64,000 bases of DNA from UBA6115 sp050953005 (GTDB taxonomy: Bacteria > Bacillota > Clostridia > Christensenellales > Aristaeellaceae): the NCBI GenBank assembly GCA_050953005.1, contig JBMNLV010000008.1, positions 62,001-126,000 on the forward strand, read 5' to 3'. The notes beneath the pieces were generated by a model. That model saw only the letters and a program-made list of their open reading frames with translations, did not search any database and was not told where the DNA came from. Below, piece after piece: positions 34,923 to 43,283 of this stretch (the stretch's first letter is position 1; every line of letters begins with the position of its first letter). The translations under genes and the position numbers were made by a program.

Positions 34923-36107
34923 TAGTGTCCACTGAACAACCCAATTTCTTATATTCCACAAGCATTTTATCCCGATACACATGATAAACTAGTACAAGGA
35001 AAACCTTTGAAAATCCCCAAAACCCTTGCACTTAACCAGGAGTGAAAATGTCATCTACGAGAGAAAAGCACACCAGGCGACCTTCTCCGGCGAACAGATG
35101 GGTTCGCATGTCCCAGCTGATTCCTTGGGCGGTATTTGTGGAGCGGTACGCAGCCCTGTTTTCCAATCCCCGGGAGGTTAAGCCGGCCAAGTCAGCGCGG
35201 ATGGCCATCAATTCCCTCATCATCAAGAAGCGCTATGGCTTCTCGGATGAGGACGTGGTGGAAGAGATCCGGGAAAACCCCTATCTGCAGTACTTCCTGG
35301 CTTCGCGGAATACACAAACGTTCGGCCTTTTGACCCCAGCGCGATGACCTGGTTTCGGGAGCGGATTACGACTGAGATGCTGACACCTGATGCACTCAGC
35401 CCAAACAGCTGGAATATCTGGCAGTCATCCGCGAACTGTACGAACAACAGCGGGGGGTGTACGAGAACAATACCCACCGTGTGGATGACCGGATCGTGAG
35501 CCTGCGCCAGCCGTGGGTACGGCCGATTGCGTGGGGGAAGGCAGTAGCGCCTGTGGATCTTGGGGCCAAAGTGGCGCTGAGCCTGAGCGAAGGTAACGCG
35601 CGATTGAAGAGATATCCTGGGACGCGTTCAACGAAGGCAAAACGCTGATAGAACCCATGGAGCGGTACAAGAAGCGGACAGGAAAGCACCCCCGGAGCGG
35701 GGGGTTGGCAGACAGGATATACAGGACCCGGGAGAACTTTGCCTGGTGCAAGGAGCGGGGCATCCGGCTGAACGGCCCCAAACTGGGCCGCCCGCCCAGG
35801 GACAGGCAAGCATGCCTGGAAGCCCTGGAGTTGGAACGGCAGGAATCGGGCGAGCGCAACGAGATTGAGGGCTGTATCGGTGTTTGCAAGCGCCGGTACG
35901 GTCTTGATCTGGTGATGATGCGGCTGAAACATATCAGCGAGGTGGACATCCATATGTTCATCCTGACCGGAACGTGTTCAAGAGGCTGAAGTCTCTTTTA
36001 GGGCTTGTTTGGGGCTGGATCAGGAGGGCTGGATTGGGACGAAAAAAGAGGACGGCGTGTTGCTTTGCTGCTTGGTAGCGTAAAGAGCGGTTATTCAGTG
36101 GATACTA
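34923..36107 (+). mobile_element. Decayed IS5/IS1182-type element with 19-bp terminal inverted repeats
   Basis: The ends are TAGTGTCCACTGAACAACC at 34923-34941 and the complement of TAGTATCCACTGAATAACC at 36089-36107, with two mismatches in 19 bases. They enclose 1185 bases with a frameshifted transposase. The element was probably complete when it inserted. Target duplications were not identified. Confidence 0.75.
35042..35989 (+). pseudogene. Frameshifted IS5/IS1182-type transposase
   Basis: The N-terminal part, starting at GTG 35042 or ATG 35048, reads SQLIPWAVFVERYAALF, then ARMAINSLIIKKRYGFSDED and ENPYLQYFL, the standard opening of DUF772-type transposases. The frame then breaks near 35310. 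It continues as PFDPSAMTWFRERITTEML, is broken again near 35400 and 35600, and ends with GGLADRIYRTRENFAWCKERG, then GRPPRDRQACLEALELERQE and IEGCIGVCKRRYGLDLVMMR. The middle catalytic part appears shortened. It cannot be functional. Confidence 0.8.
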
Positions 36108-36112
36108 AATAC

Positions 36113-36145
36113 AAAAATGCCCCTGTTTGTTCAACAAACAGGGGC
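36113..36145 (-). terminator. Strong terminator after the orphan secreted-protein gene
   Basis: GCCCCTGTTTGTT and its exact complement form a hairpin at 36119-36145 with almost no loop. On the minus strand it is followed by a run of T (36118-36113). It lies 12 bases beyond the stop codon at 36158. Confidence 0.85.
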
Positions 36146-36157
36146 GGGCAGATCTTT

Positions 36158-36805
36158 TTACTCAACCGGTGGCTTCATGATTAGCTGAAAGCCGTTTTCG
36201 TTAAATTCGACAGTAATCACTCCTTTGTGGAGGATTCTGTCCACACCCTGAAAGAAAACGTCGATAGCTTCACAAGGTTTCTCACTATTACTTTTTACAG
36301 GTAAAACAAGCTGTGAAGCCATGAAACGGTATTCGCTGAACCAATACGCGCGTTCATGACCCTCAATGATTGGATAGCGACGCCACTCTACAGCAACTTC
36401 GCTGTTTGTGGTTCTATAGTATCCACTTTCTGGAATAACTACATACCATAAATTACAGTGCCCTGCTGGTCTTTCCCCAGCAGTAGTAATGAATAACTCT
36501 TCTTCATTAAACCACATTTCCACTGGCTCGTAGCCAGAAATTTTCATCACGTCCCCTTTTTCCAAGTGAGTCAAAGATTTTCCTTTGTTCTCTGGCCTCA
36601 TCAGGGCCATCTGTCCCAGATCGCCAAAATGAGACCATTCGTTTGTCATCTCAAACAAGCTATTCCAGCTTGTCTGAGCCTCAGCACTCATGGCCGAGAT
36701 ATCGATTGAGAATGGAGAACTATCGGAGGGGGTGTTTGCCATTGTTGTCGGTAGGAAAGAAAACAACAGAATCGTGGTTAATAATACAGCAAGTAATTTT
36801 TTCAT
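36158..36805 (-). CDS. Secreted protein of unknown function (215 aa)
   Basis: A signal peptide (MKKLLAVLLTTILLFSFLPT, cut near TMA-N) is followed by about 190 residues with no motif I recognise. The mature part is rich in Trp, Tyr and Glu (MWFNEEELFITTAG, NLWYVVIPESGYYRT, VEWRRYPIIEGHERAYWF), suggesting a beta-rich extracellular domain. A ribosome site (AGGAGG) precedes ATG 36805 and a strong terminator follows, so it is a real single-gene unit. It lies between the decayed IS and the second MITE copy, inside the island. Confidence 0.75.
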   Translation of the reverse strand: MKKLLAVLLTTILLFSFLPTTMANTPSDSSPFSIDISAMSAEAQTSWNSLFEMTNEWSHFGDLGQMALMRPENKGKSLTHLEKGDVMKISGYEPVEMWFNEEELFITTAGERPAGHCNLWYVVIPESGYYRTTNSEVAVEWRRYPIIEGHERAYWFSEYRFMASQLVLPVKSNSEKPCEAIDVFFQGVDRILHKGVITVEFNENGFQLIMKPPVE

Positions 36806-37120
36806 GGTATTTATCCTCCTTATTTTTTATATAATCCAAGAAATTAATTGAGCCCTTGGTTAGTTGAGTATGTTAAAGATCCACATATATATAAAACCAA
36901 AGTAAAGTGATAAAAAAGGCTAGTAATGGTTCCCTTATAATATATTTCCTTCCACATCATAAAAAGCAACTTTAATCCCCTTATAAAGGCTAAAGTTACC
37001 TTTATTCAACAGCCAGAGTTTTTGTGCCAAAAAAGGAATTCTCGATAGTAGTATATTCCTTTTTCCTCCATCACCTCTCGAAAAGGAGGGGCGCTGTTGC
37101 TCATTCTTTGCTGACTGATA

Positions 37121-37277
37121 CTGATGTAAAGCTTTATTGCATCCAAAGCGGCGAGGGATTTTATTGTCCTGCAAGGAAGGAAACCGATGGCGTAGCCTAA
37201 GTTACGTTAAGGTTGACTGACACAGCAGGGCGATCAAAGACCCGGCGCGACGATGCAATAAAGATTGGAATCAGTAT
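37121..37277 (+). repeat. 157-bp MITE-like element, copy 2
   Basis: Inverted relative to copy 1 at 23374-23530, with four mismatches, all transitions. Here the CTGAT tips are flanked on both sides by TA, as expected for IS630/Tc1-type target duplication; copy 1 keeps TA on one side only. An IS630 transposase relic lies 157 bases from copy 1. Confidence 0.8.
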
Positions 37278-37317
37278 GACATATCTGGTATTAGTGTTGC
37301 TGACTGACATATCTGGT
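37277..37317 (+). repeat. Two 13-bp direct repeats TGACATATCTGGT
   Basis: Exact copies at 37277-37289 and 37305-37317, 28 bases apart, just after the MITE-like element and before the 24-base repeats. Confidence 0.7.
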
Positions 37318-37322
37318 GGTAT

Positions 37323-37398
37323 TTAGAAAAACTCAAGGCAAATTAAATGTTTAGAAAAACTCAAGGCAAATTAATTAGAAAAACTCAAGGCAAATTAA
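37323..37398 (+). repeat. Three exact 24-bp repeats upstream of the mgtC promoter
   Basis: Identical units start at 37323, 37351 and 37375. Each begins TTAGAAAAACTC and ends AAGGCAAATTAA. A 4-base spacer separates the first two; the second and third are adjacent. The last ends 5 bases before the -35 box. This is too few and too irregularly spaced for a CRISPR array. An operator array or slippage product is more likely. Confidence 0.8.
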
Positions 37399-37403
37399 AA
37401 AAC

Positions 37404-37431
37404 TTGCATTAAATAAAATTTTGTATATAAT
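37404..37431 (+). promoter_or_regulatory. Promoter for mgtC
   Basis: TTGCAT (37404-37409) and a perfect TATAAT (37426-37431) are 16 bases apart in an AT-rich context, 60 bases before the GTG start. Confidence 0.65.
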
Positions 37432-37490
37432 TAAAAGATAAAATATATTGTATTTTTCTAAATTGGGACAATGAAAAGGACGTTGAACGT

Positions 37491-38207
37491 GTGGATGTTT
37501 TAATTCAGGTAAAGGCATTAACCTGGCATGAGGTCTTGATACGTATTATTGCGGCTGTGACAGTCGGATGTGTGATTGGTATTGAGCGAGAGTATAAGAA
37601 TCGCCCGGCTGGAATGCGCACCCACAGTCTGGTCTGCCTTGGCGCAGCAGTAGTCGCAGTGCTGGAAGGGTTGATGCTTCTTTCCGCTGGCGATCTGTTG
37701 CGCGATGGGGTATCCATCACCATTGGCCGGATGACTGCGCAGGTTATCAGCGGTATCGGATTTTTGGGAGCAGGCACTATTTTTATCGCTCAAAAAAAGA
37801 TATCTGGATTAACTACTGCTGCCAGTTTATGGAATGTTGCCTGCTTGGGAGTGATGATAGGCTTTGGATATTATTACCTGGCGCTTATTATTGGCTTTTT
37901 CATCATGCTGGTACTGAGCGTGCTGCAGCGCGTTATCCGTGTGAATACTATCAAACGTGTGGAAATCCGTTTTACCAATCGTCAGTCCACCCTCCCTTTT
38001 ATCAACGAATATCTGCAAAAAAACAAGATAAAGATTCTGGATATCGACTTTCATATAGAGCATCTTCCATCAGCTGACAAACCGGAGGATAATGTATATA
38101 TCAACCTGTACACGATGCATTTGCCAAGCGAGTTTCACTTTTCTGACATGGTTGCCGAACTCTCTGAAAATGTGGATATCCAGGTTGTTCGCACGCGCAA
38201 TGTATAA
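37491..38207 (+). CDS. MgtC/SapB family membrane protein
   Basis: A 238-residue protein. The N-terminal MgtC domain has about four helices with AAVTVGCVIGIEREYKNRPAG, GMRTHSLVCLGAA, SGIGFLGAGTIF and GLTTAASLWNVACLG, all signatures of the family. The C-terminal 80 residues form a soluble ACT-like tail. MgtC proteins affect magnesium and pH homeostasis, probably by modulating ATP synthase or transporters. It starts with GTG 37491 after AAAAGGA. Confidence 0.92.
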   Translation: MDVLIQVKALTWHEVLIRIIAAVTVGCVIGIEREYKNRPAGMRTHSLVCLGAAVVAVLEGLMLLSAGDLLRDGVSITIGRMTAQVISGIGFLGAGTIFIAQKKISGLTTAASLWNVACLGVMIGFGYYYLALIIGFFIMLVLSVLQRVIRVNTIKRVEIRFTNRQSTLPFINEYLQKNKIKILDIDFHIEHLPSADKPEDNVYINLYTMHLPSEFHFSDMVAELSENVDIQVVRTRNV

Positions 38208-38226
38208 AAAGGCGGCGCTTGCCGTC
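38205..38226 (-). terminator. Terminator for the minus-strand kinase operon
   Basis: On the minus strand CGGC-AAGC-GCCG, extended by further GC pairs with one mismatch, is followed by CC and five T (38210-38206). It lies just past the nucleoside kinase stop and overlaps the end of mgtC. Confidence 0.6.
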
Positions 38227-38231
38227 TGATA

Positions 38232-39887
38232 TCATAAGTTGTCCTGGTAGAGCGTGCTGCCGCCAATGAACTCCCGAAGGATGCTCAGTGGCGGTATTTC
38301 ATTGAATACATCCTTTTCTACCGGAAGCATATAGTTTAATATTTTCAGGATACGGCTGCATTTGATAAAGTGCGGACTGGTTTGAGGCACCTGGCTTAAT
38401 ATGTCAAAGGAAATGGTCTTGAGTATCGGCAATTCGTAATGCAAGGCGGAATTAAAGACGATATCGGCGTTCTCCTGATAGGGAAAAATCCATTTTTCCT
38501 CACCTCTTCGGACACTATCCCACATCTCCAATGTCTTTAGCGGCGGGGTCGCCCTGAACTGATAATCGCGTACGATACGCCTCAGCAGCCTGGCATCCGT
38601 GGTACGAATGCGGTTGTGCCTGTCAAGGTTGATGGTGGTCAACTGGCTGATATAGATCCGGCAAATCAAATGATTGTCTATCGTTTCGTGTAAAGCGGGA
38701 TTCAGCCCGTGGATCCCCTCGATAATCAACGGACAATTGGCACCGATCTGCATCGTTACAGTCTTGTCTGAGCGGCGCTGCGTGGAAAAATCAAAACGCG
38801 GCATCTCAGTTGCCTTGCCGGCCAGCAAACTGTTGATACATGATTGCAGATAAGGCACATCCAGCGCGGACAGGGCTTCCAGGTCCGGCATGCCGTCTGC
38901 TTCCAGAGGCAGCTCATCACGGTTGCGGTAAAAATCGTCCATTGACACGATGACAGGGTTCATTCCTGAGACCCGAAGGTGCACGCTTAGACGGTTGGCG
39001 AAAGTGGTTTTTCCGCTTGAGGAAGGACCGGCGATAAAGATTGCGCGCGCGCCGCGGTTGACGATGTCCTCAGCGATTTCTGAGATGGTTTTGGAGTGGA
39101 AAGCCTCGTTCACCCGGATGAAATCGCGTAGTTTATTGTGAGCGATTAAATCATTCAGTTCTGCCGCAGTGCCACACTTGAGTACCCTGCACCAATAGTT
39201 CGACTGTGCGAAAACGGCCATGTTCTTAGGCAGGTTCATATAGGTGGATACGATATCAGGCTTGTCTCTGTCTGGCAATAGCAACACCAGACCCGGCGCG
39301 CGGTAGCGCAGGGCAAAAGTTTCGAGCATTCCTGTGGATGGTAACATCGCGCCATAAAAGTACTCCGACATGCCGCCGCAGGTGTAGATATCAAAGTAGT
39401 TATAAGGACGGTAGCTGAGCAGGTTGGCCTTGTCCTGCTCGCCTTGCGCCAGGAAATAATCAATGGCCTCCTCACGGCTCCAGCGTGTGCGCACAAAGGG
39501 CAAGTTACGTTTGATAAAATCACGCATCATACCCTCAAGCGCCTCTACATCGCCAGGATAAAGCCGCCTGCCCTCTAATTCAAGGTAGACTCCCTGACCG
39601 ATGGAATGCTCGATGCGCACATTGTAATCCGGAAAAAGTTCTTTTGCAGCCAGCAACAGGACAAAGCGCAAGGAGCGTTCGTAAATACGCTTGCCTTCTT
39701 CCTCGCGATAGGTAATGGGGATAAGTTCCGCGGATTCGTCCACGATGCTCTTTAACTCAATGACCGCGCCATTGACAAAACAGGCAAATACCTGTTCGCA
39801 GATATCCGGCAGCATTGCGCGGATGATAACGGATAAAGGCTGTGGTTGATCAAATTTCATACTGTTGCCGTTGATGGTTATAATCAT
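38232..39887 (-). CDS. Nucleoside (uridine) kinase with N-terminal TGS-like domain
   Basis: A 551-residue protein. An N-terminal TGS-like segment (MIITINGNSMKFDQ) and a threonyl-tRNA-synthetase-like second domain precede a uridine kinase domain with P-loop GPSSSGKTTFANRL (about 287-300) and DDFYRNRDELP. This fused layout is known in Firmicutes and Thermotoga nucleoside kinases. It would phosphorylate uridine or a related nucleoside. It is the last gene of a six-gene minus-strand operon and overlaps the exonuclease stop (ATGA). Confidence 0.9.
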   Translation of the reverse strand: MIITINGNSMKFDQPQPLSVIIRAMLPDICEQVFACFVNGAVIELKSIVDESAELIPITYREEEGKRIYERSLRFVLLLAAKELFPDYNVRIEHSIGQGVYLELEGRRLYPGDVEALEGMMRDFIKRNLPFVRTRWSREEAIDYFLAQGEQDKANLLSYRPYNYFDIYTCGGMSEYFYGAMLPSTGMLETFALRYRAPGLVLLLPDRDKPDIVSTYMNLPKNMAVFAQSNYWCRVLKCGTAAELNDLIAHNKLRDFIRVNEAFHSKTISEIAEDIVNRGARAIFIAGPSSSGKTTFANRLSVHLRVSGMNPVIVSMDDFYRNRDELPLEADGMPDLEALSALDVPYLQSCINSLLAGKATEMPRFDFSTQRRSDKTVTMQIGANCPLIIEGIHGLNPALHETIDNHLICRIYISQLTTINLDRHNRIRTTDARLLRRIVRDYQFRATPPLKTLEMWDSVRRGEEKWIFPYQENADIVFNSALHYELPILKTISFDILSQVPQTSPHFIKCSRILKILNYMLPVEKDVFNEIPPLSILREFIGGSTLYQDNL

Positions 39888-40837
39888 GCGCTCACCTCCT
39901 TTTGTCCCAGCGCGGCGATTTTATTGGCCCACTGCAGGTGTTTGGTACGCACATAGGCTGGATTTTGCTGTTCTGAAAGTGTGGCGCGGCGTTTGACCCG
40001 TGTTCTGCCCTGTATGTTTTTATGAAGCACCAGGTCAACCAGCACCAGGCCATGATCCGGGCAATCCGCAAGCGCGCGCCAGGTATCAGGCCGCATGGGG
40101 ACATAGCCCTCAGGGATCTTCATGCGTTTGCCGCAGACCGGGCAGTTGGGTTGAGCAGCAGGACGGCTTTTGACAGCTTGTTCCAAGGTTGTAAAGCGCA
40201 GGTCATCAGCCTTTTCGTTTCGGGTTATTTTAGAGGGGATCAGTTCCCGCGCTTTTTGCGGATAATCAAGCACATCCCTGGGACTGGGCATTTTTTGAAG
40301 AATCAGCGCGGTATAATATGCGTCATCTACTGCGCTGTGAAAGGGATGCTCCATGCTCGCGACTATATGGTAACTGGCCATAGCATTTTGCAGCCCGGTG
40401 CGGTTTTTGACAGTGAGCCCGGCTTGTTTGCTGTAAAGACACTGCAGGTCATACACAGGCGGCATTGCGTATTCTTCCTTCAGGTAGTAATTCAGGTTTT
40501 GCTGAAAAACCGAAACATCATCGCAACCCCAGGTAATCAGGGCATAGTTATCCCCACACCATTGCGTAAAGCGGGCCAGAGCCTGTATAAAGCCCGGCGC
40601 ATTTGCCAAATCTTCCTGCCTGATGTTTGTGATGCGCGAGATTCGCGGGTGAAGCTTGCGGTATAATCCGGGTTGGATGTACTGATTGAACGAACCAATC
40701 ATGCGCAGTTCTTCATCCAGTTTGACAGCGCCTATTTGGATCATATCAAACATCAGCTGTTTGCCATAACGTCGGTATTGCGCGCTCTTATGGGATAGAG
40801 GTTGGTTCCATTCCAGATCCATAACAATATAGTTCAC
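39884..40837 (-). CDS. DnaQ-like 3'-5' exonuclease (DEDDh, ERI/KapD type)
   Basis: A 317-residue protein starting with GTG (NYIVMDLEWNQ). The DEDDh residues are visible as D7 and E9 in DLEW, the next aspartate in WGCDDVSVFQQN, and H/D in FHSAVDDAYYTA. The C-terminal part has a PNCPVCGKRM zinc-knuckle-like pair. It probably trims RNA or DNA 3' ends. The GTG was chosen because GGAGAG precedes it and it overlaps the previous stop as GTGA; a longer frame to 40867 lacks a ribosome site. Confidence 0.87.
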   Translation of the reverse strand: MNYIVMDLEWNQPLSHKSAQYRRYGKQLMFDMIQIGAVKLDEELRMIGSFNQYIQPGLYRKLHPRISRITNIRQEDLANAPGFIQALARFTQWCGDNYALITWGCDDVSVFQQNLNYYLKEEYAMPPVYDLQCLYSKQAGLTVKNRTGLQNAMASYHIVASMEHPFHSAVDDAYYTALILQKMPSPRDVLDYPQKARELIPSKITRNEKADDLRFTTLEQAVKSRPAAQPNCPVCGKRMKIPEGYVPMRPDTWRALADCPDHGLVLVDLVLHKNIQGRTRVKRRATLSEQQNPAYVRTKHLQWANKIAALGQKEVSA

Positions 40838-42087
40838 GTTCTCTCCACACCTTGTGATGTAATCCATGACGCAGCGCTATGTCCAGCCAACGCGCCAGTA
40901 GAAAAGGCGATTTGTAGGTTGTAGCCGCCTGTAAGCGCGTCCACATCCAGCAGCTCTCCTGCAAAATAAAGACCTTTGATCAGCTTTGACGCCATGGTGG
41001 AGGAATTCACCTGAGAAACCTTGACTCCGCCACAGGTTATCACGGCTTCACTGAAGGGGCGGCGGGCACGCAGGCGCACCGGCAAACACTTCATACCTTC
41101 CACAAAATCAGTACGTTCCTGGCTGGTCAGCTGATTGAGAACCTTCTCACCTGATAGCCCAACAATATCCGGATAGACAGTCGCTAAACTGGCTGGCAGG
41201 TAGTCTGTCAACAGCCTGCTCAATGTGCGCCGGCCGTGATTCATGATGTCTTCTGCCAGGCGCTTTTGCAGCATTTCACGTGTCAGGGCTGGTTTCATAT
41301 CGATGGCTACCTGTGTACTGGAAAGCTCCTGATCTGCAAGATAACTGCTCAGGCTCAGCACCAGCGGACCGGAGATACCGAAATGGGTAAACAACATTTC
41401 ACCTTGCTCTTCAAACTTTTTCTTCTTCCCCCAGGAAGCCATCAGTTTGACATTCTTGAGCGACAATCCCTGCAAGTGCTTTGGCCACTCGTCTATGGTA
41501 TCAAAGCCTGTTAAAGAAGGCAACAGAGGACTGACTGCATGGCCGGTACGCAACGCCATGTTATGTCCAAGCCCGGTGGAGCCGGTGGTTGGATAAGATA
41601 GCCCGCCGGTTGCCAGGATAACCGCACCAGCATAGATGATTCTGTTGTTTTCTAAACGCACGCCATAAATACGCCCGTTCGCGACAAGCAACTCCTGTAC
41701 CCGGGCATGATAGCAAACTTCATCCGTTTCCAGGCCAGAAGCCAGGGCACGCGTGACGTCAGAGGCCTTACGACTGGCAGGGAAAACCCGACGGCCGCGC
41801 TCCACCACGGTAGGGCAACCCAGAAAATTCAGCCAGTCACACAATCGCTGCGGGGACATGAAGGTCAGTGCGGCATATAAAAACCGCGGGTTTCGCGGTA
41901 CTTTGGCAAGAAATTCTTCTCGTTCGCACAGGTTGGTGATGTTGCAGGATCCCTTACCGGTGATATACAGTTTTTTGCCGAGCTTTTCATTGTGCTCAAG
42001 CAGAAGAATCCGCGCGCCTTGCATCTTGGCGAACAAGGCAGCTGTCATTCCGGCAGGACCGCCGCCAACAATTACGATTTCAGCCAA
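40834..42087 (-). CDS. HI0933/BaiN-type flavoprotein (NAD(P)/FAD-dependent oxidoreductase)
   Basis: A 417-residue flavoprotein of the BaiN/RdsA family. The FAD-binding motif is IVIVGGGPAGMTAALFA (4-20). Then come GKGSCNITN, GGLSYPTTGSTG and the C-terminal GLYFAGELLDVDALTGGYN then LQIAFSTG, all diagnostic. The natural substrate is mostly unknown; one member reduces bile-acid intermediates. Start chosen at TTG 42087, with GGAGGA upstream, overlapping surE by 8 bases; an in-frame upstream start at 42144 would overlap surE much more. Confidence 0.92.
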   Translation of the reverse strand: MAEIVIVGGGPAGMTAALFAKMQGARILLLEHNEKLGKKLYITGKGSCNITNLCEREEFLAKVPRNPRFLYAALTFMSPQRLCDWLNFLGCPTVVERGRRVFPASRKASDVTRALASGLETDEVCYHARVQELLVANGRIYGVRLENNRIIYAGAVILATGGLSYPTTGSTGLGHNMALRTGHAVSPLLPSLTGFDTIDEWPKHLQGLSLKNVKLMASWGKKKKFEEQGEMLFTHFGISGPLVLSLSSYLADQELSSTQVAIDMKPALTREMLQKRLAEDIMNHGRRTLSRLLTDYLPASLATVYPDIVGLSGEKVLNQLTSQERTDFVEGMKCLPVRLRARRPFSEAVITCGGVKVSQVNSSTMASKLIKGLYFAGELLDVDALTGGYNLQIAFSTGALAGHSAASWITSQGVERT

Positions 42088-42838
42088 GAGTCTCCTCCAG
42101 CTTTGGATAATACAGGGCGTTGTTGTTGATGAAGCCACCGACAAAACTGACCGTCAGGTGGCCTTGCTGAATCATCGCGACATCGGTACCGGCCTCTGCT
42201 TTCTCCTTCATCACGCCGTCTTCCAGCCAGAAATAGCGCTGACCGCGCGGGTTGATGCGTTCAACATATTCATCCAGCCAATAGCTTTCACTGATCGGGG
42301 TGATTTTAGCCGGTTTGATCTTGCCGGGAGGCAAGCAGGGCGCGTTGAGATTGCAAAAGGTTAACCGTGGCATAGGGCGCCTGACGATGTAGTCCATAAT
42401 CATCAAGGCTTGTTCTGCCAGATGCACACGCATGTCTTCATCTGCGCGCATCTCAATGGAAATAGCCATGCTGGGCAGGTAGAGCATCGCCGCTTCACGC
42501 GCAGCTGCCGCTGTTCCTGAGTAAAACAAATCCGTACCGACATTAAGGCCGTCGTTGATACCTGACAGGCAAAAATCAAAAGGGTTGTCCGCAAGTTTGC
42601 GTCCAATCCTTACACAGTCTACCGGCGTACCGTTGACAGCATAGGCTTCAAAAGACGGATCAATACTCCGAGGCTGCACCATCAAAGATTCGTTGATGGT
42701 TAACCGATGACCCGTTGCGCTTTGCTGGGTAGCAGGCGCAACGATCATTACGGTATGTCCGGCCTTTGCCGCCACGCGAGCCAGGGTAAGGATACCCTGT
42801 GCTTGAATCCCATCGTCATTGGTAATCAATAAATGCAT
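42080..42838 (-). CDS. surE: 5'/3'-nucleotidase SurE
   Basis: A 252-residue metal-dependent survival-protein phosphatase. The N-terminal metal site is TNDDGI (D8, D9). SATGHR, NGTPVDCV and LSGINDGLNVGTDLFYSGT are further family motifs. It removes phosphate from nucleoside monophosphates, fitting the nucleoside kinase at the end of the operon. ATG 42838 has AAGGAG before it. Confidence 0.95.
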   Translation of the reverse strand: MHLLITNDDGIQAQGILTLARVAAKAGHTVMIVAPATQQSATGHRLTINESLMVQPRSIDPSFEAYAVNGTPVDCVRIGRKLADNPFDFCLSGINDGLNVGTDLFYSGTAAAAREAAMLYLPSMAISIEMRADEDMRVHLAEQALMIMDYIVRRPMPRLTFCNLNAPCLPPGKIKPAKITPISESYWLDEYVERINPRGQRYFWLEDGVMKEKAEAGTDVAMIQQGHLTVSFVGGFINNNALYYPKLEETLG

Positions 42839-42848
42839 GTGTTCTCCT

Positions 42849-43283
42849 TCATGGCGTAGAGTCAGTCCTGCCGGCTGGGCGGATACAGTTGAAAAAGGCT
42901 GTGGCAATGGTCAGCGACAGAGCGATTGCGCCGATTCCTGCCAGCGTTTCTACTCCAATAGACAGCGCCAGGTCCATGTTGTTTTCCGACAGTGCCATCA
43001 TGGATCGGTACAATCCAAGGCCGGGCACAGTGGGGATAATAGAGCTGATGAGCAGCAAGGTAGTGGTTCTTTTGATCATTCGGGCAGTCAGCTCGCACAG
43101 AATGCCTACCAGCAAACCAGAGAGGAAAAAAGCAAGCAGTCCCTGACCAAACAACAGGTATACCAGGTATCCGGCCAGGCCGAAGACGGCGGTGTATAAC
43201 AGTGTGTTTTTGGGCTGCCGGAGCAGCATACCGAAAAAACAGGCTGCACCCATACAAGCCAACGCGCGAATTAAGCTATCCAT
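42849..43283 (-). CDS. ThrE-type threonine/serine exporter, small subunit
   Basis: A 144-residue membrane protein, MDSLIRALACMGAACFFGML and onwards, with four or five helices and SSIIPTVPGLGLYRSMMAL, a hallmark of the ThrE C-terminal domain family. Together with the next upstream gene it would rebuild a full ThrE. The frame is open much further upstream, but that part is the other reading of the partner gene, so ATG 43283, overlapping the partner by 13 bases, is preferred. Confidence 0.85.
   Translation of the reverse strand: MDSLIRALACMGAACFFGMLLRQPKNTLLYTAVFGLAGYLVYLLFGQGLLAFFLSGLLVGILCELTARMIKRTTTLLLISSIIPTVPGLGLYRSMMALSENNMDLALSIGVETLAGIGAIALSLTIATAFFNCIRPAGRTDSTP

Larger units (their letters stand above)
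36806..37490. other. Intergenic region with MITE copy, tandem repeats and mgtC promoter
   Basis: About 685 bases without a gene. It is AT-rich and contains the MITE-like copy (37121-37277), two 13-base direct repeats (37277-37317), three 24-base repeats (37323-37398) and the mgtC promoter. A 79-codon minus-strand frame over the MITE is not credible as a gene. Confidence 0.7.

Noticed and set aside
36935..37174. A 79-codon minus-strand frame over the second MITE copy
   Set aside because: It crosses the repeat boundary, and the corresponding frame at copy 1 is different and short.
37323..37398. Three 24-bp repeats considered as a CRISPR array
   Set aside because: Spacers are 4 and 0 bases long and no cas genes are present.
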